Source: Nitrososphaera sp.
GTDB taxonomy: Archaea; Thermoproteota; Nitrososphaeria; Nitrososphaerales; Nitrososphaeraceae
Reading direction: 5' to 3'
Assembly (NCBI GenBank): GCA_025450475.1
Contig: JANWHJ010000043.1
Coordinates: 1-16,400 of the forward strand
Length of the DNA stretch: 16,400 bases
Part shown: in pieces, positions 6,300 to 13,816 of the stretch
Position numbering within the stretch: the stretch's first letter is position 1
Layout of the letters: the number at the start of each line of letters is the position of its first letter
Notes under the pieces: generated by a model
What the model was told of the DNA's origin: nothing
The model's database searches: none
The model's input: only the letters and a program-made list of their open reading frames with translations
Made by a program: the position numbers and the translations under genes

Positions 6300-7109
6300 T
6301 TACTTTACGCAGGCTTTTTTCATCAACCTAGCAAATTGTTGCAAGCCTGATAACATCTTCTTCCCGGACGATTTCCCCATCCTGTCAATGATCGCGCTGC
6401 CGACAATGACGGCGTCTGCGCCGGCGCCTATCATGAACTGGACATGCGCCGGTGTGCTTATGCCAAAGCCCACTGCCACCGGTACTGTGCTGCCTACACA
6501 ATGTTTAACATTCTTGATCGCTTTCAGCGTGTAATCTTCAAATGACTTGCGAGAGCCAGTTATTCCGTAGACGGAAACCAAGTAGAGAAAACCTGAAGTG
6601 CTATCAATTATTTTCTTAAGCTTTCCCTGCGGCGTATTAGGAGAGGCAAGGAAAACGGTTGCAAGGCCGAGCTTTGAGGCCGCTGCAAGATACGTTCCCG
6701 CCTCCTCGACAGGCATGTCAGGCAGGATAAAGCCGTCAACTCCGCTGACCTTTGCTTGCGCCATGAATTTTTGCATGCCTGGCCTGACAAGAATGTTGGA
6801 ATAGGTCATTGCAAGCAGCGGAAGCTCTGGGTGTATTTTCCTGACGCTTCTTACAAGCTGAAGCGCCTTTTCCGGCGTGACGCCGCCTTTTAGCGCGCGG
6901 TTTGATGCGGCCTGAATCGTTGGCCCGTCAGCTATTGGGTCTGAAAATGGAATGCCAATCTCAATAATGTCGGCGCCGCCCTTTATCAGGGCGTCGATCA
7001 CTTTCTGAGAAGTCTTGACGTCAGGGTAGCCTGCTACTACATAGCAAACAAGGGCACCTTCGCCTTTCCTTGCCAGCTCGCCGAATTTTTGAGCTATTCT
7101 ATTTCGCAT
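6300..7109 (-). CDS. trpA: Tryptophan synthase alpha chain
   Basis: Cleaves indole-3-glycerol phosphate to indole and glyceraldehyde 3-phosphate and channels indole to TrpB. The 269-residue TIM barrel begins MRNRIAQKFGELARKGEGAL. The catalytic Glu50 lies in EIGIPFSDP and Asp61 in ADGPTIQ. Further family segments are DGFILPDMPVEEA, FLASPNTP, VSVYGITGSR and VGFGIS. Length is normal. ATG 7109 is preferred over an in-frame upstream start at 7154 because the family begins here and the extra 15 residues would be read from the Lys/Arg-rich end of trpB. The gene overlaps the end of trpB by 11 bases, a translationally coupled arrangement fitting the alpha2-beta2 complex. Confidence 0.95.
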   Translation of the reverse strand: MRNRIAQKFGELARKGEGALVCYVVAGYPDVKTSQKVIDALIKGGADIIEIGIPFSDPIADGPTIQAASNRALKGGVTPEKALQLVRSVRKIHPELPLLAMTYSNILVRPGMQKFMAQAKVSGVDGFILPDMPVEEAGTYLAAASKLGLATVFLASPNTPQGKLKKIIDSTSGFLYLVSVYGITGSRKSFEDYTLKAIKNVKHCVGSTVPVAVGFGISTPAHVQFMIGAGADAVIVGSAIIDRMGKSSGKKMLSGLQQFARLMKKACVK

Positions 7110-8316
7110 GTTTTTTCTTTTTCCTGCTCTTTTGGTCAAGGTAGTCCTGCACAACCTGTACGTCTTTGTCGCCCCGCCCTGAAAGCGTGACTACAATGAC
7201 GTCGTCCTTGTCCATTTTCTTTGCAAGTTTCAGTGCATATGAAATCGCGTGTGACGGCTCTAGTGCTGGGATAATCCCCTCGAGCCTTGAAAGCATGAGG
7301 AACCCCTGCACCGCTTCGTCATCGGTGGTTGCTACATACTTTGCGCGATTCATGTCCTTAAGCATCGCGTGCTCTGGCCCCACACCTGGGTAGTCAAGGC
7401 CGGCGGATATGCTGTGAGTCTCTATCACTTGCCCGCAATTGTCTTGGAGCAAGTAGGTGAACATCCCGTGCAGAACGCCTTCGGAGCCGGCAGCAAGTGT
7501 TGCTGAGTGCTTGCCTGTTCTTATTCCTTCGCCGCCTGCCTCTACGCCGAATAGCATGACGTCGGTATCGTCGAGGAACGGGTAGAATGATCCCATCGCA
7601 TTGCTCCCCCCGCCGACGCAAGCTACTACCGCTTCAGGCAGCCCGCCTTCGACCTCTTGCATCTGCTGTCTTATTTCGTGGCCAATGACGCTCTGGAAAT
7701 CCCTTACCATCATGGGGTAAGGGTGTGGACCAACCACCGAACCAATGAGGTAGTAAGTAGTTTTCACATTGGCGATCCAGTCGCGGATCGCTTCGTTGAT
7801 TGCGTCCTTTAGCGTCTTACTACCAGACTGAACGGGATGTACCTTTGCCCCTAAAAGTTGCATCCGGAAAACGTTCAACTTTTGCCGCTCGACATCCTTT
7901 GTACCCATGTAGACTTCTGCAGGAAGCCCGAGAGCCGCGCAGGCAAGCGCGGTGCCAACCCCGTGTTGACCCGCGCCGGTCTCCGCTATTATCCGCTTTT
8001 TGCCCATCTTTCTTGCCAAAAGCGCCTGCCCTAGCGTGTTGTTTGTCTTGTGGGCTCCCCCATGCAAAAGGTCTTCACGTTTTAGGTAAATCTTGGCTCC
8101 GCCGGCGTGCTCTGTTAGGTTCTTTGCAAAGTAGAGCGGTGTCGGCCTGCCAGCGTATTCAGTCAGATAATAGGATAATTCCTTTTGAAAGTCATGATCG
8201 TTCTTGTACTTTTCATATGCAGATTCTAGCTCCTCGACCGCGGGTGCCAAGGTCTCTGGTATGAATTTGCCCCCGTACTTGCCGAACCTGCCGCCCACAG
8301 GATAACTGCCTAACAA
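7099..8316 (-). CDS. trpB: Tryptophan synthase beta chain (TrpB1 type)
   Basis: PLP enzyme that condenses indole with serine to give tryptophan. The 405-residue protein has FGKYGGKFIPETL at 11-23, the PLP lysine Lys90 in HGGAHKTNNTLGQ, the catalytic Glu112 in AETGAGQHG, and the phosphate-binding GGGSNAMG at 235-242. These motifs mark the TrpB1 class that pairs with TrpA, rather than the longer stand-alone TrpB2. The C-terminus is a basic run (KSRKKKKHAK), partly overlapping trpA. The start is TTG at 8316. It lies 42 bases after the trpC stop and 28 bases from a TATA box (8341-8348), so trpB may have its own leaderless promoter in addition to read-through from trpC. Confidence 0.96.
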   Translation of the reverse strand: MLGSYPVGGRFGKYGGKFIPETLAPAVEELESAYEKYKNDHDFQKELSYYLTEYAGRPTPLYFAKNLTEHAGGAKIYLKREDLLHGGAHKTNNTLGQALLARKMGKKRIIAETGAGQHGVGTALACAALGLPAEVYMGTKDVERQKLNVFRMQLLGAKVHPVQSGSKTLKDAINEAIRDWIANVKTTYYLIGSVVGPHPYPMMVRDFQSVIGHEIRQQMQEVEGGLPEAVVACVGGGSNAMGSFYPFLDDTDVMLFGVEAGGEGIRTGKHSATLAAGSEGVLHGMFTYLLQDNCGQVIETHSISAGLDYPGVGPEHAMLKDMNRAKYVATTDDEAVQGFLMLSRLEGIIPALEPSHAISYALKLAKKMDKDDVIVVTLSGRGDKDVQVVQDYLDQKSRKKKKHAK

Positions 8317-8340
8317 GATGAGCCAAATAGTCGAAAAGGG

Positions 8341-8348
8341 GTATTAAG
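8341..8348 (-). promoter_or_regulatory. Internal TATA box before trpB
   Basis: The minus strand reads CTTAATAC in the 42-base trpC-trpB gap, centred 28 bases before TTG 8316. The spacing equals that of the other leaderless genes here, suggesting a second promoter inside the trpCBA cluster. Confidence 0.4.
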
Positions 8349-8358
8349 GGATTCGCAA

Positions 8359-9156
8359 TTAGAGCGCATTGTACAGTTCGGCAACCTTGGCTCCTATGTT
8401 GCCGGTTTCCATTATACTTGTGCCGACTAGGAATGCGTCGGCTCCGGATTTTCTCAGGTACTGGATGTCTGCGGGCTTACCGATGCCGCTCTCGCTTATT
8501 ATGAGGCTTTTGCCCTTGCCGTGTTTGTTCAGCAGCCGCTCGGTATTTGCGATGTCCACATCGACGTTGTCAAGGTTGCGGTTGTTGATGCCTACGAGGT
8601 CGTGCCTCGCCTTCAGCACTACAGCAAATTCCCTCTCCGTATGAACCTCCACCAATACCTGTAGACCCTTCCCTGCCGCATATTCCGCGAATTTTTCTAT
8701 GCTGCCTTCCGCAAGATCCCGATCAAAGACGGTCTTTATCAATAATATGCAGTCCGCGCCCACCTTTTTGCCCGCGTCGATCTGGATCGTACTGACAGTG
8801 ATATCCTTCATGAGCAACGGGACACTAACCACTTTCCTAATAGCTGCCAGGTATTCTATAGAACCGTCGAAAAGATACGGTTGTGTCAGCACAGACAACC
8901 CGGTGGCGCCGGCATTGACCATCATCGTAGCAATTTCTGCCGGTAGCGTCTTTTCCCTTATCTTGCCTTGCGAAGGAGACGAGAACTTTATCTCTGTGAT
9001 GATCGGGGCGTGCGGACAAGATTTGACCGCCCTCCTAATGCTCATCGCGTCGTGTGTAAATGAGTTCGGCGTTTCGTAAGCACCCCTCTCTATTGCCTTG
9101 AACGAATTATCTACAAGGCGCTTTATGCTAGAGTCGGTCCTGACGAACTTGCTCAT
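8359..9156 (-). CDS. trpC: Indole-3-glycerol phosphate synthase
   Basis: Closes CdRP to indole-3-glycerol phosphate, the step before tryptophan synthase. The 265-residue TIM barrel shows the family strands in order: TEIKFSSPSQG (54-64, Lys57), PLLMKDI with the likely general acid Lys117, GADCILLI (133-140), VLVEVH with Glu170, GINNRNL (189-195), SESGI with Glu222, and FLVGTSIM at the phosphate site. Length is normal and no TrpF domain is fused. ATG 9156 lies about 30 bases from a TATA box, giving a leader of about 4 bases. It is the first gene of trpC-trpB-trpA and is divergent from orc1/cdc6, whose start is only 80 bases away. Confidence 0.95.
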   Translation of the reverse strand: MSKFVRTDSSIKRLVDNSFKAIERGAYETPNSFTHDAMSIRRAVKSCPHAPIITEIKFSSPSQGKIREKTLPAEIATMMVNAGATGLSVLTQPYLFDGSIEYLAAIRKVVSVPLLMKDITVSTIQIDAGKKVGADCILLIKTVFDRDLAEGSIEKFAEYAAGKGLQVLVEVHTEREFAVVLKARHDLVGINNRNLDNVDVDIANTERLLNKHGKGKSLIISESGIGKPADIQYLRKSGADAFLVGTSIMETGNIGAKVAELYNAL

Positions 9157-9182
9157 CGTTCAGGGTAGGTAGCAGTATGCAG

Positions 9183-9190
9183 GTATTAAT
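9183..9190 (-). promoter_or_regulatory. TATA box for trpCBA
   Basis: The minus strand reads ATTAATAC, centred about 30 bases before the trpC ATG. It sits inside the same 80-base gap as the opposing cdc6 promoter, so the two promoters are closely back to back. Confidence 0.5.
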
Positions 9191-9200
9191 TCTATTCAGG

Positions 9201-9208
9201 TATATATT
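9201..9208 (+). promoter_or_regulatory. TATA box for orc1/cdc6
   Basis: TATATATT is centred about 32 bases before ATG 9237, placing the transcription start near 9231. The in-frame ATG at 9177 lies upstream of this box and can therefore not be the start of the transcript's protein. Confidence 0.5.
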
Positions 9209-9210
9209 GA

Positions 9211-9226
9211 CGGATAACGATATCCG
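9211..9226. promoter_or_regulatory. Inverted repeat between the cdc6 TATA box and start (possible operator)
   Basis: CGGATA-ACGA-TATCCG is a perfect 6-base inverted repeat with a 4-base spacer. Its centre lies between the TATA box (9201-9208) and the predicted transcription start (about 9231) of cdc6, so a bound dimer would block initiation. It is also upstream of the trpC promoter. No second copy was noticed in the window. Confidence 0.35.
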
Positions 9227-9236
9227 GTTAGCAGTG

Positions 9237-10397
9237 ATGTCTGAAAGCGCAATCTTTCGCGACAGGTCAAAACTTTCTCCAAGGTACGTGCCAGAGGAGC
9301 TGCCGCACCGCCAAGCGCAGGTGCAGCAAATCGTGCACGTGTTTTCCGACGCGCCAAGAGACCCCGACAGATTCCCGCTGACAGTCCTGCAGGCAGTTGG
9401 AGTGGCCGGCATCGGCAAGACATCGACTGTTCTCAGGTCTTCAAAGATGCTTGAAGAGCAGTTTGCAAAAAGCCGGCTCACGCTAAGGACGGCATACATC
9501 AATCTGAAATTGCAGGGTGGCAACAAGTTTGCGATATACCGTTTCCTGCTTGAGAGGATAGCGCCAGAGCTACCTGCTCAGGGCCTGAGCGCGGAAGAGA
9601 TGTTGCGCTACCTGTTGCGGTACCTACGTGAAAACAACCAGTACGCGCTCATCATCATGGACGAAATCGACTATCTGATCAAGACTAGCAAGGACACTGG
9701 CATCATCTACGATCTTACGAGGCTCAACGAGTTCGAACCCGATAAACCCTGCAACGTAAAGGGCGCGATATTCATCGCAAGGAGCACAGAGTTTTACAAT
9801 AAACTTGACCCTGCTGAGCTGAGCACGCTAGGGCGGGTCCCAATGGAGTTCCATTCGTACACGATACAGCAGGTAAGCGACATACTAGAGAGCCGCGCCG
9901 ATCAGGCATTCAGCCCAAAGGCTATGGGCTCTGATGTCATAGACAAGGTTTCAAGCATCACCACGTCGCCAGAGGTAAACGGCGACGTGAGGTATGCCCT
10001 TGACCTCTTGCTGTACGCGGGCAACCTTGCAGAGTCACAGGGGACCGGCAGGGTCACGCTTGACCACGTGCGCAAAGTACACGGACAGATCCACCCCTCG
10101 ATAACAAGCGAAGAGATCGATCAAATGTCAAAGAACCACCTTGTCAGTCTGACGGCCCTTGTGCGCGCTCTGAAAAGCAAGAAAAAGCCGTACGTCGAGC
10201 TAAAGGATGTCCGCCTGTACGCGACTGAACTAGCAGAGCAGCTGGGCATGAAAAAAATAGATGTCGAAGATTACCTTGACGACTTGAAGGCAAGGAGGCT
10301 TGTAGACATTAAGTCGCTGAAGGAGATAGGCCTGCACGGCGCGTCGCTTGCAGAGCTCGAGCCTGTGCTCATGGCCAAGGTCAAGGGTGCAAAATAG
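9237..10397 (+). CDS. cdc6: Orc1/Cdc6 replication initiator (AAA+ ATPase)
   Basis: Binds replication origins and loads the MCM helicase. The 386-residue protein begins MSESAIFRDRSKLSPRYVPEELPHR, the family's N-terminal signature leading to the ELPHR motif. Walker A GVAGIGKTS is at 55-63 and Walker B LIIMDEID has Asp142/Glu143. Sensor 2 is GDVRYALDLLLYAG. A C-terminal winged helix follows (VSLTALVRALKSKKK and VEDYLDDLKARRLVDIK). The sensor 1 region reads FIARSTEFYNKL where most relatives have an Asn (SND-like), a visible departure. ATG 9237 is chosen over 9177 because the first 20 residues of the longer frame are encoded by the promoter. The next gene starts within its stop codon (TAGTG). Confidence 0.93.
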   Translation: MSESAIFRDRSKLSPRYVPEELPHRQAQVQQIVHVFSDAPRDPDRFPLTVLQAVGVAGIGKTSTVLRSSKMLEEQFAKSRLTLRTAYINLKLQGGNKFAIYRFLLERIAPELPAQGLSAEEMLRYLLRYLRENNQYALIIMDEIDYLIKTSKDTGIIYDLTRLNEFEPDKPCNVKGAIFIARSTEFYNKLDPAELSTLGRVPMEFHSYTIQQVSDILESRADQAFSPKAMGSDVIDKVSSITTSPEVNGDVRYALDLLLYAGNLAESQGTGRVTLDHVRKVHGQIHPSITSEEIDQMSKNHLVSLTALVRALKSKKKPYVELKDVRLYATELAEQLGMKKIDVEDYLDDLKARRLVDIKSLKEIGLHGASLAELEPVLMAKVKGAK

Positions 10398-10693
10398 TGT
10401 CTGAAACAATGAGCAGCAAAGAGATCATTGAAACAGGGCTTGGTACAATAGGAAAGGTCAGGATAATCAAAGCGCTTGCCGAAGAGCGCAGGCTGGTAAC
10501 CGTCTACGTGCTCCACAAAAAGACCCACCTAAAACGTGAGGACATCAAGAACAATCTTGACGACCTCGTGACTATAGGCTGGGTGACCCAGACAAAATAT
10601 GCCAACGTGGTGTATGGCATTAACCGTCAAAACAAATACGTAAGCCGGCTGGTTCAATTCTTCAGCGAGGCTGGCTACATAGATCAGCCGTAG
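10397..10693 (+). CDS. Small winged-helix protein co-transcribed with cdc6, function unknown
   Basis: A 98-residue basic protein. The pattern IIKALAEERRLVTVYVLHKKTHLKREDIKNNLDDLVTIGWV followed by a beta-hairpin (QTKYANVVYGINRQ) fits a winged helix-turn-helix of the kind that binds DNA. The GTG at 10397 shares its G with the cdc6 stop TAG (1-base overlap), and GGTG at 10386-10389 can serve as Shine-Dalgarno; ATG 10409 is an alternative without an SD. Tight coupling to cdc6 suggests a role in replication initiation or control of its own operon (inference). The end overlaps the opposing gene at 10684 by 10 bases. Confidence 0.7.
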   Translation: MSETMSSKEIIETGLGTIGKVRIIKALAEERRLVTVYVLHKKTHLKREDIKNNLDDLVTIGWVTQTKYANVVYGINRQNKYVSRLVQFFSEAGYIDQP

Positions 10694-11079
10694 ATGGTGA
10701 ACCGGTCGTCCGGCTTGCCGTTCCTTTCTATCGTGGATAGCCCCCTGAAAAGCAAGTCGACTGCGGCAGCTTCTGTCAGCTTGCCCTTTGCCACCTGGTA
10801 GGCGACGCCGGGAATGTCAAGGTGCGGAACTCGGTCTGCAAGGGTCTGTCTCTTCATCCCGTTTTCCCCAGCCCTTTTTGCAAGCGAAGCAAGGATCTTG
10901 TCGACGTGGTAGTTGGCGTGTATCGCCGCGGCTTCTTCGTTGTCTACCCCATAAAGACTGGATATGGTAGCGTCAAGCCTTGCTTCGTCTTCGCCTGTGA
11001 CGCCCGCATGCGCGGCATCTATCGCGGATCTGCCCCGGAGCTTGTTTGAATCTTGTTCATTCATCTTGTGTGAGAACAT
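10684..11079 (-). CDS. Helical protein of unknown function
   Basis: A 131-residue protein that I do not recognise. It is Ala/Asp/Glu-rich and mainly helical, with a repeated helical look (VTGEDEARLDATISSLYG, then EEAAAIHANYHVDKILASLAKRAG) and a C-terminal FTIYG. No metal motif, membrane segment or catalytic signature is seen. ATG 11079 is 25 bases from a TATA box (11100-11108), so this start, not the second Met at 11064, fits a leaderless mRNA. It is divergent from pyrG with 82 bases between the starts, and converges on the winged-helix gene with a 10-base overlap. It may be a lineage-specific thaumarchaeal protein (inference). Confidence 0.6.
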   Translation of the reverse strand: MFSHKMNEQDSNKLRGRSAIDAAHAGVTGEDEARLDATISSLYGVDNEEAAAIHANYHVDKILASLAKRAGENGMKRQTLADRVPHLDIPGVAYQVAKGKLTEAAAVDLLFRGLSTIERNGKPDDRFTIYG

Positions 11080-11099
11080 GGTAGTTAGCGCGTTTTCTT

Positions 11100-11108
11100 C
11101 ATATTAAG
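11100..11108 (-). promoter_or_regulatory. TATA box for the gene at 10684-11079
   Basis: The minus strand reads CTTAATATG, centred 25 bases before ATG 11079, placing the transcription start at or next to the start codon. Confidence 0.45.
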
Positions 11109-11132
11109 ATAGCGCCGGCGAACTCGAAAAGG

Positions 11133-11140
11133 AATAAAAA
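11133..11140 (+). promoter_or_regulatory. TATA box for pyrG
   Basis: AATAAAAA is centred about 26 bases before GTG 11162, so pyrG mRNA is predicted to begin at its GTG start codon. Confidence 0.45.
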
Positions 11141-11161
11141 GGTGCATTTGCAAAATCTTAT

Positions 11162-12784
11162 GTGCAGTCCAAGGCGCAGAACGGCAGCAAATTTATTTTC
11201 GTTACAGGCGGAGTCATGTCCGGCCTCGGCAAGGGCGTGACGACATCTTCGACTGCAAAGCTTTTACAGCTTGCAGGGTATAGGGTATCCTGTGTCAAGA
11301 TAGATCCCTATGTTAACTATGACGCTGGCACGATGAACCCCGTCGCCCACGGCGAGGTGTTTGTCACTGACGATGGGGGCGAATGCGACATGGACATAGG
11401 CAATTATGAACGCTTTATCGACACCGCCATGACGAAGGACCACAACATCACGACAGGTAGAGTCTACAACAACGTCATCCTAGCAGAGCGCGAGGGTAAG
11501 TACCTGGGCCAATGCGTCCAAATAATCCCACACGTGACCGACGAGATAAAGAATGCGCTCCGCAACATCGCTAACGAAGAGAAGTTGGACATAATGGTCG
11601 TAGAGTGCGGCGGTACGGTGGGCGACATTGAGAGCCTCCCATTCCTTGAGGCGTTCCGTCAGATGGAGCTCGAGCTTGGCCAATCAAACACGTTGTTCAT
11701 TCACGTCACGCTGGCGCCGGTGCTCGATGTAGTGGGTGAGCAGAAAACCAAACCGACCCAGCACAGCGTCCAGGAGCTACGAAGGATAGGCATCCAGCCG
11801 GACATTCTCGCAGTTAGATGCAAGATGCAGCTGAGCGACGATGCAAGGCGCAAAATTTCGCTATTTGCAAGCGTCGAAGAGAAGTGCGTGATTTCCTGCC
11901 ACGATGCGCCGTCAATCTACAAAGTTCCAGAAGTACTTGAAAGCCAAGGCATGCTCAAGGCCATTTCTGAGCGGATGGTGCTCCGTAGGTCGACTCCCCA
12001 TTGGGGCAACTGGAGGACTGTAACTGAATCGTTCACAAAGTACGGTGGCTCTGTAAGGATTGCGGTAGTGGGCAAGTATGTAACTTTGCCTGACAGCTAC
12101 GTTAGCGTCTACCACGCGCTATCACATGCGGGCGCCAGCATAGGCAAGAAGATCGAAGTCCAATGGATCGACTCTGAAAGGTTTGAGAACGGAGGACTGT
12201 CGAGCCTCTCGATGCTGAAGGATTGCGACGGGGTACTGGCCCCAGGCGGCTTTGGCAGGCGCGGGAGTGAAGGGATAATGGCTGCGGCCAACTTTGCCAG
12301 AACGAAAAATATCCCCTACCTTGGCATCTGCTTTGGTTTCCAATTGGCAATCGTTGCGTTTGCAAGGCACGTATGCAAGCTACATGATGCCAATTCCACT
12401 GAGCTCGATCCCAACACAAAGAATCCAGTCGTAGACTTTATGCCAGAACAACGCAACGTACACGACATGGGCGGGACTATGCGCCTTGGTAGCCATGACA
12501 TTGCGATAGCTCCCAAGACGGTCGCCGCCAGGGTGTACGGGTTAACCGAGGTCAAGAGGAGGCACAGGCACCGCTACGAGTTCAATCAGAAATACTTGGA
12601 TATCGTAAATGAGAACGGCCTCGTCCTGTCAGCCCACTCTGACAGTGGCAGGAGGATGGAGATCCTGGAAATGCCGAACCACAGGTTCTACTTTGCGGTA
12701 CAATATCACGCAGAGTTCAACAGCAGGCCAGGTAAACCCGAGCAAGCGTTTGACGCATTTGTAAAAGCAGCCGCTAAATCTTGA
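11162..12784 (+). CDS. pyrG: CTP synthase (glutamine hydrolysing)
   Basis: Aminates UTP to CTP with ATP and glutamine, the last step of pyrimidine nucleotide synthesis. The 540-residue protein has the amidoligase domain with KFIFVTGGVMSGLGKG (10-25), KIDPYVNYDAGTMNP (46-60) and ECGGTVGDIES (148-158). A class I amidotransferase domain (about 298-540) follows, with the oxyanion motif PGGFG (361-365), GICFGFQ with Cys390, and QYHAEF with His516 and Glu518. The triad is complete, although the usual HPE is HAE. The start is GTG 11162; an ATG two bases upstream is out of frame. The stop overlaps the opposing NAD kinase by 11 bases. Confidence 0.97.
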   Translation: MQSKAQNGSKFIFVTGGVMSGLGKGVTTSSTAKLLQLAGYRVSCVKIDPYVNYDAGTMNPVAHGEVFVTDDGGECDMDIGNYERFIDTAMTKDHNITTGRVYNNVILAEREGKYLGQCVQIIPHVTDEIKNALRNIANEEKLDIMVVECGGTVGDIESLPFLEAFRQMELELGQSNTLFIHVTLAPVLDVVGEQKTKPTQHSVQELRRIGIQPDILAVRCKMQLSDDARRKISLFASVEEKCVISCHDAPSIYKVPEVLESQGMLKAISERMVLRRSTPHWGNWRTVTESFTKYGGSVRIAVVGKYVTLPDSYVSVYHALSHAGASIGKKIEVQWIDSERFENGGLSSLSMLKDCDGVLAPGGFGRRGSEGIMAAANFARTKNIPYLGICFGFQLAIVAFARHVCKLHDANSTELDPNTKNPVVDFMPEQRNVHDMGGTMRLGSHDIAIAPKTVAARVYGLTEVKRRHRHRYEFNQKYLDIVNENGLVLSAHSDSGRRMEILEMPNHRFYFAVQYHAEFNSRPGKPEQAFDAFVKAAAKS

Positions 12785-13778
12785 GTTCATAGATCCTCTG
12801 CCGAGCGTCGCGAAGTGAAGTTTTCTTCTTGACGTAGCCCTGATTGATCAGGTGGCTTAATGAAAGCCGGATAGTTCGCTCTGGCAGCATTGTCCTCGTG
12901 GCCAAGTCCTTCTGGCTAAGGGCGCCTTCGTACTCTAAAGTTTTCAAAATGAGTTTTGCACTCGGTGGCATTTTCAGCATATCCTCCGCCAGCTGTACCT
13001 TCTTTGCCATTAGTGACGCGGCCGATGACGAGTCGCCGGCAAGCCGCACAAGACGCGCGGAAAACTCGTGTCTGGAGCATTCAAGCCTCTTTTTAACTTG
13101 CATTCTGCGGCCGCCATCGATCACCACTTCGCAATGATACCTGCTTGTTATATCGGTGATCTCGAGCCGGCTGTCATTTGGCACCACCAATGGTCTGCGA
13201 GTGTTGTCAAGCGAGTTTACTGAAACCACCAGGAACACCGGTGCCCTTTGCATCACCATTGGGCCACCGGCAGACATCGAGTATGCGGTCGAGCCAGTAG
13301 GCGTTGAAACTATGATCCCGTCGCTATTGTCGTGCCAGACGTCGTTTCCGTCTATACGAAGGACGTGCTCCATGAGGGTCGCGCTCTTGCTTGAGAACAC
13401 GGCCACGTCGTTTAACACCGGGTCAACGGGCTTGCCGTCAACCTTGACAGCCAGGCGGAACACCTGATCGACCGAATAGTCACCGCGCTTTAAGCGTGAC
13501 GTCGCGGATTCCAGGTCGCGCACTTCAAGCTGGGCAAGAAAGCCGGTAGAGTCTGTTTCATAGATCCCGAGCACCGGCGCAGAATCAGTCTCGACTTTGT
13601 GGAAATAGTCAAGTATCCCTCTGTCGCCACCTGCAACCATGACAATGTCAACTTCCCTTGCGGTCTGGTAGTCATCTTTCATTATCTGCGTCTTGATATT
13701 CAATGAATCAAGCGTCTTTTTCACTTTTGAGAGGAGTGCCCCGTCACGTGAGTCGACGCCTGAAAGCGCCACTTTCAT
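12774..13778 (-). CDS. NAD kinase with C-terminal winged-helix domain
   Basis: Phosphorylates NAD to NADP. In the 334-residue protein, residues 1-260 match the NAD kinase family: AGGD with the catalytic Asp52, VLNDVAVF (121-128) and DGIIVSTPTGSTAYSMSAGGP (153-173). Two motifs differ: the usual GGDG is GGDR (50-53), and the GIN of the substrate loop is GIYETDSTGF (71-80), losing the Asn. Residues about 271-334 (KLILKTLEYEGALSQKDLA, then TIRLSLSHLINQGYVKKK) form a winged helix of the MarR/ArsR kind, which standard NAD kinases lack. ATG 13778 is the family start; the open frame continues upstream through the kinase gene without similarity. The gene follows the PfkB-family kinase by 38 bases and probably shares its transcript, though a TATA-like CTTTAAAT (13809-13816) could add a promoter. 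Confidence 0.85.
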   Translation of the reverse strand: MKVALSGVDSRDGALLSKVKKTLDSLNIKTQIMKDDYQTAREVDIVMVAGGDRGILDYFHKVETDSAPVLGIYETDSTGFLAQLEVRDLESATSRLKRGDYSVDQVFRLAVKVDGKPVDPVLNDVAVFSSKSATLMEHVLRIDGNDVWHDNSDGIIVSTPTGSTAYSMSAGGPMVMQRAPVFLVVSVNSLDNTRRPLVVPNDSRLEITDITSRYHCEVVIDGGRRMQVKKRLECSRHEFSARLVRLAGDSSSAASLMAKKVQLAEDMLKMPPSAKLILKTLEYEGALSQKDLATRTMLPERTIRLSLSHLINQGYVKKKTSLRDARQRIYELKI

Positions 13779-13808
13779 TGCTATTACCACTTGTTTGATT
13801 CTAGCCTG

Positions 13809-13816
13809 ATTTAAAG
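13809..13816 (-). promoter_or_regulatory. Possible TATA box for the NAD kinase gene
   Basis: The minus strand reads CTTTAAAT in the 38-base gap after the PfkB-family gene, centred about 34 bases before ATG 13778. The predicted leader would be about 8 bases. Read-through from the upstream gene is equally possible. Confidence 0.3.

Noticed and set aside
9157..9236. Replication origin next to cdc6
   Set aside because: The gap is only 80 bases, is filled by two promoters, and shows no repeated origin-recognition-box-like elements or AT-rich unwinding stretch. An origin elsewhere nearby cannot be excluded.
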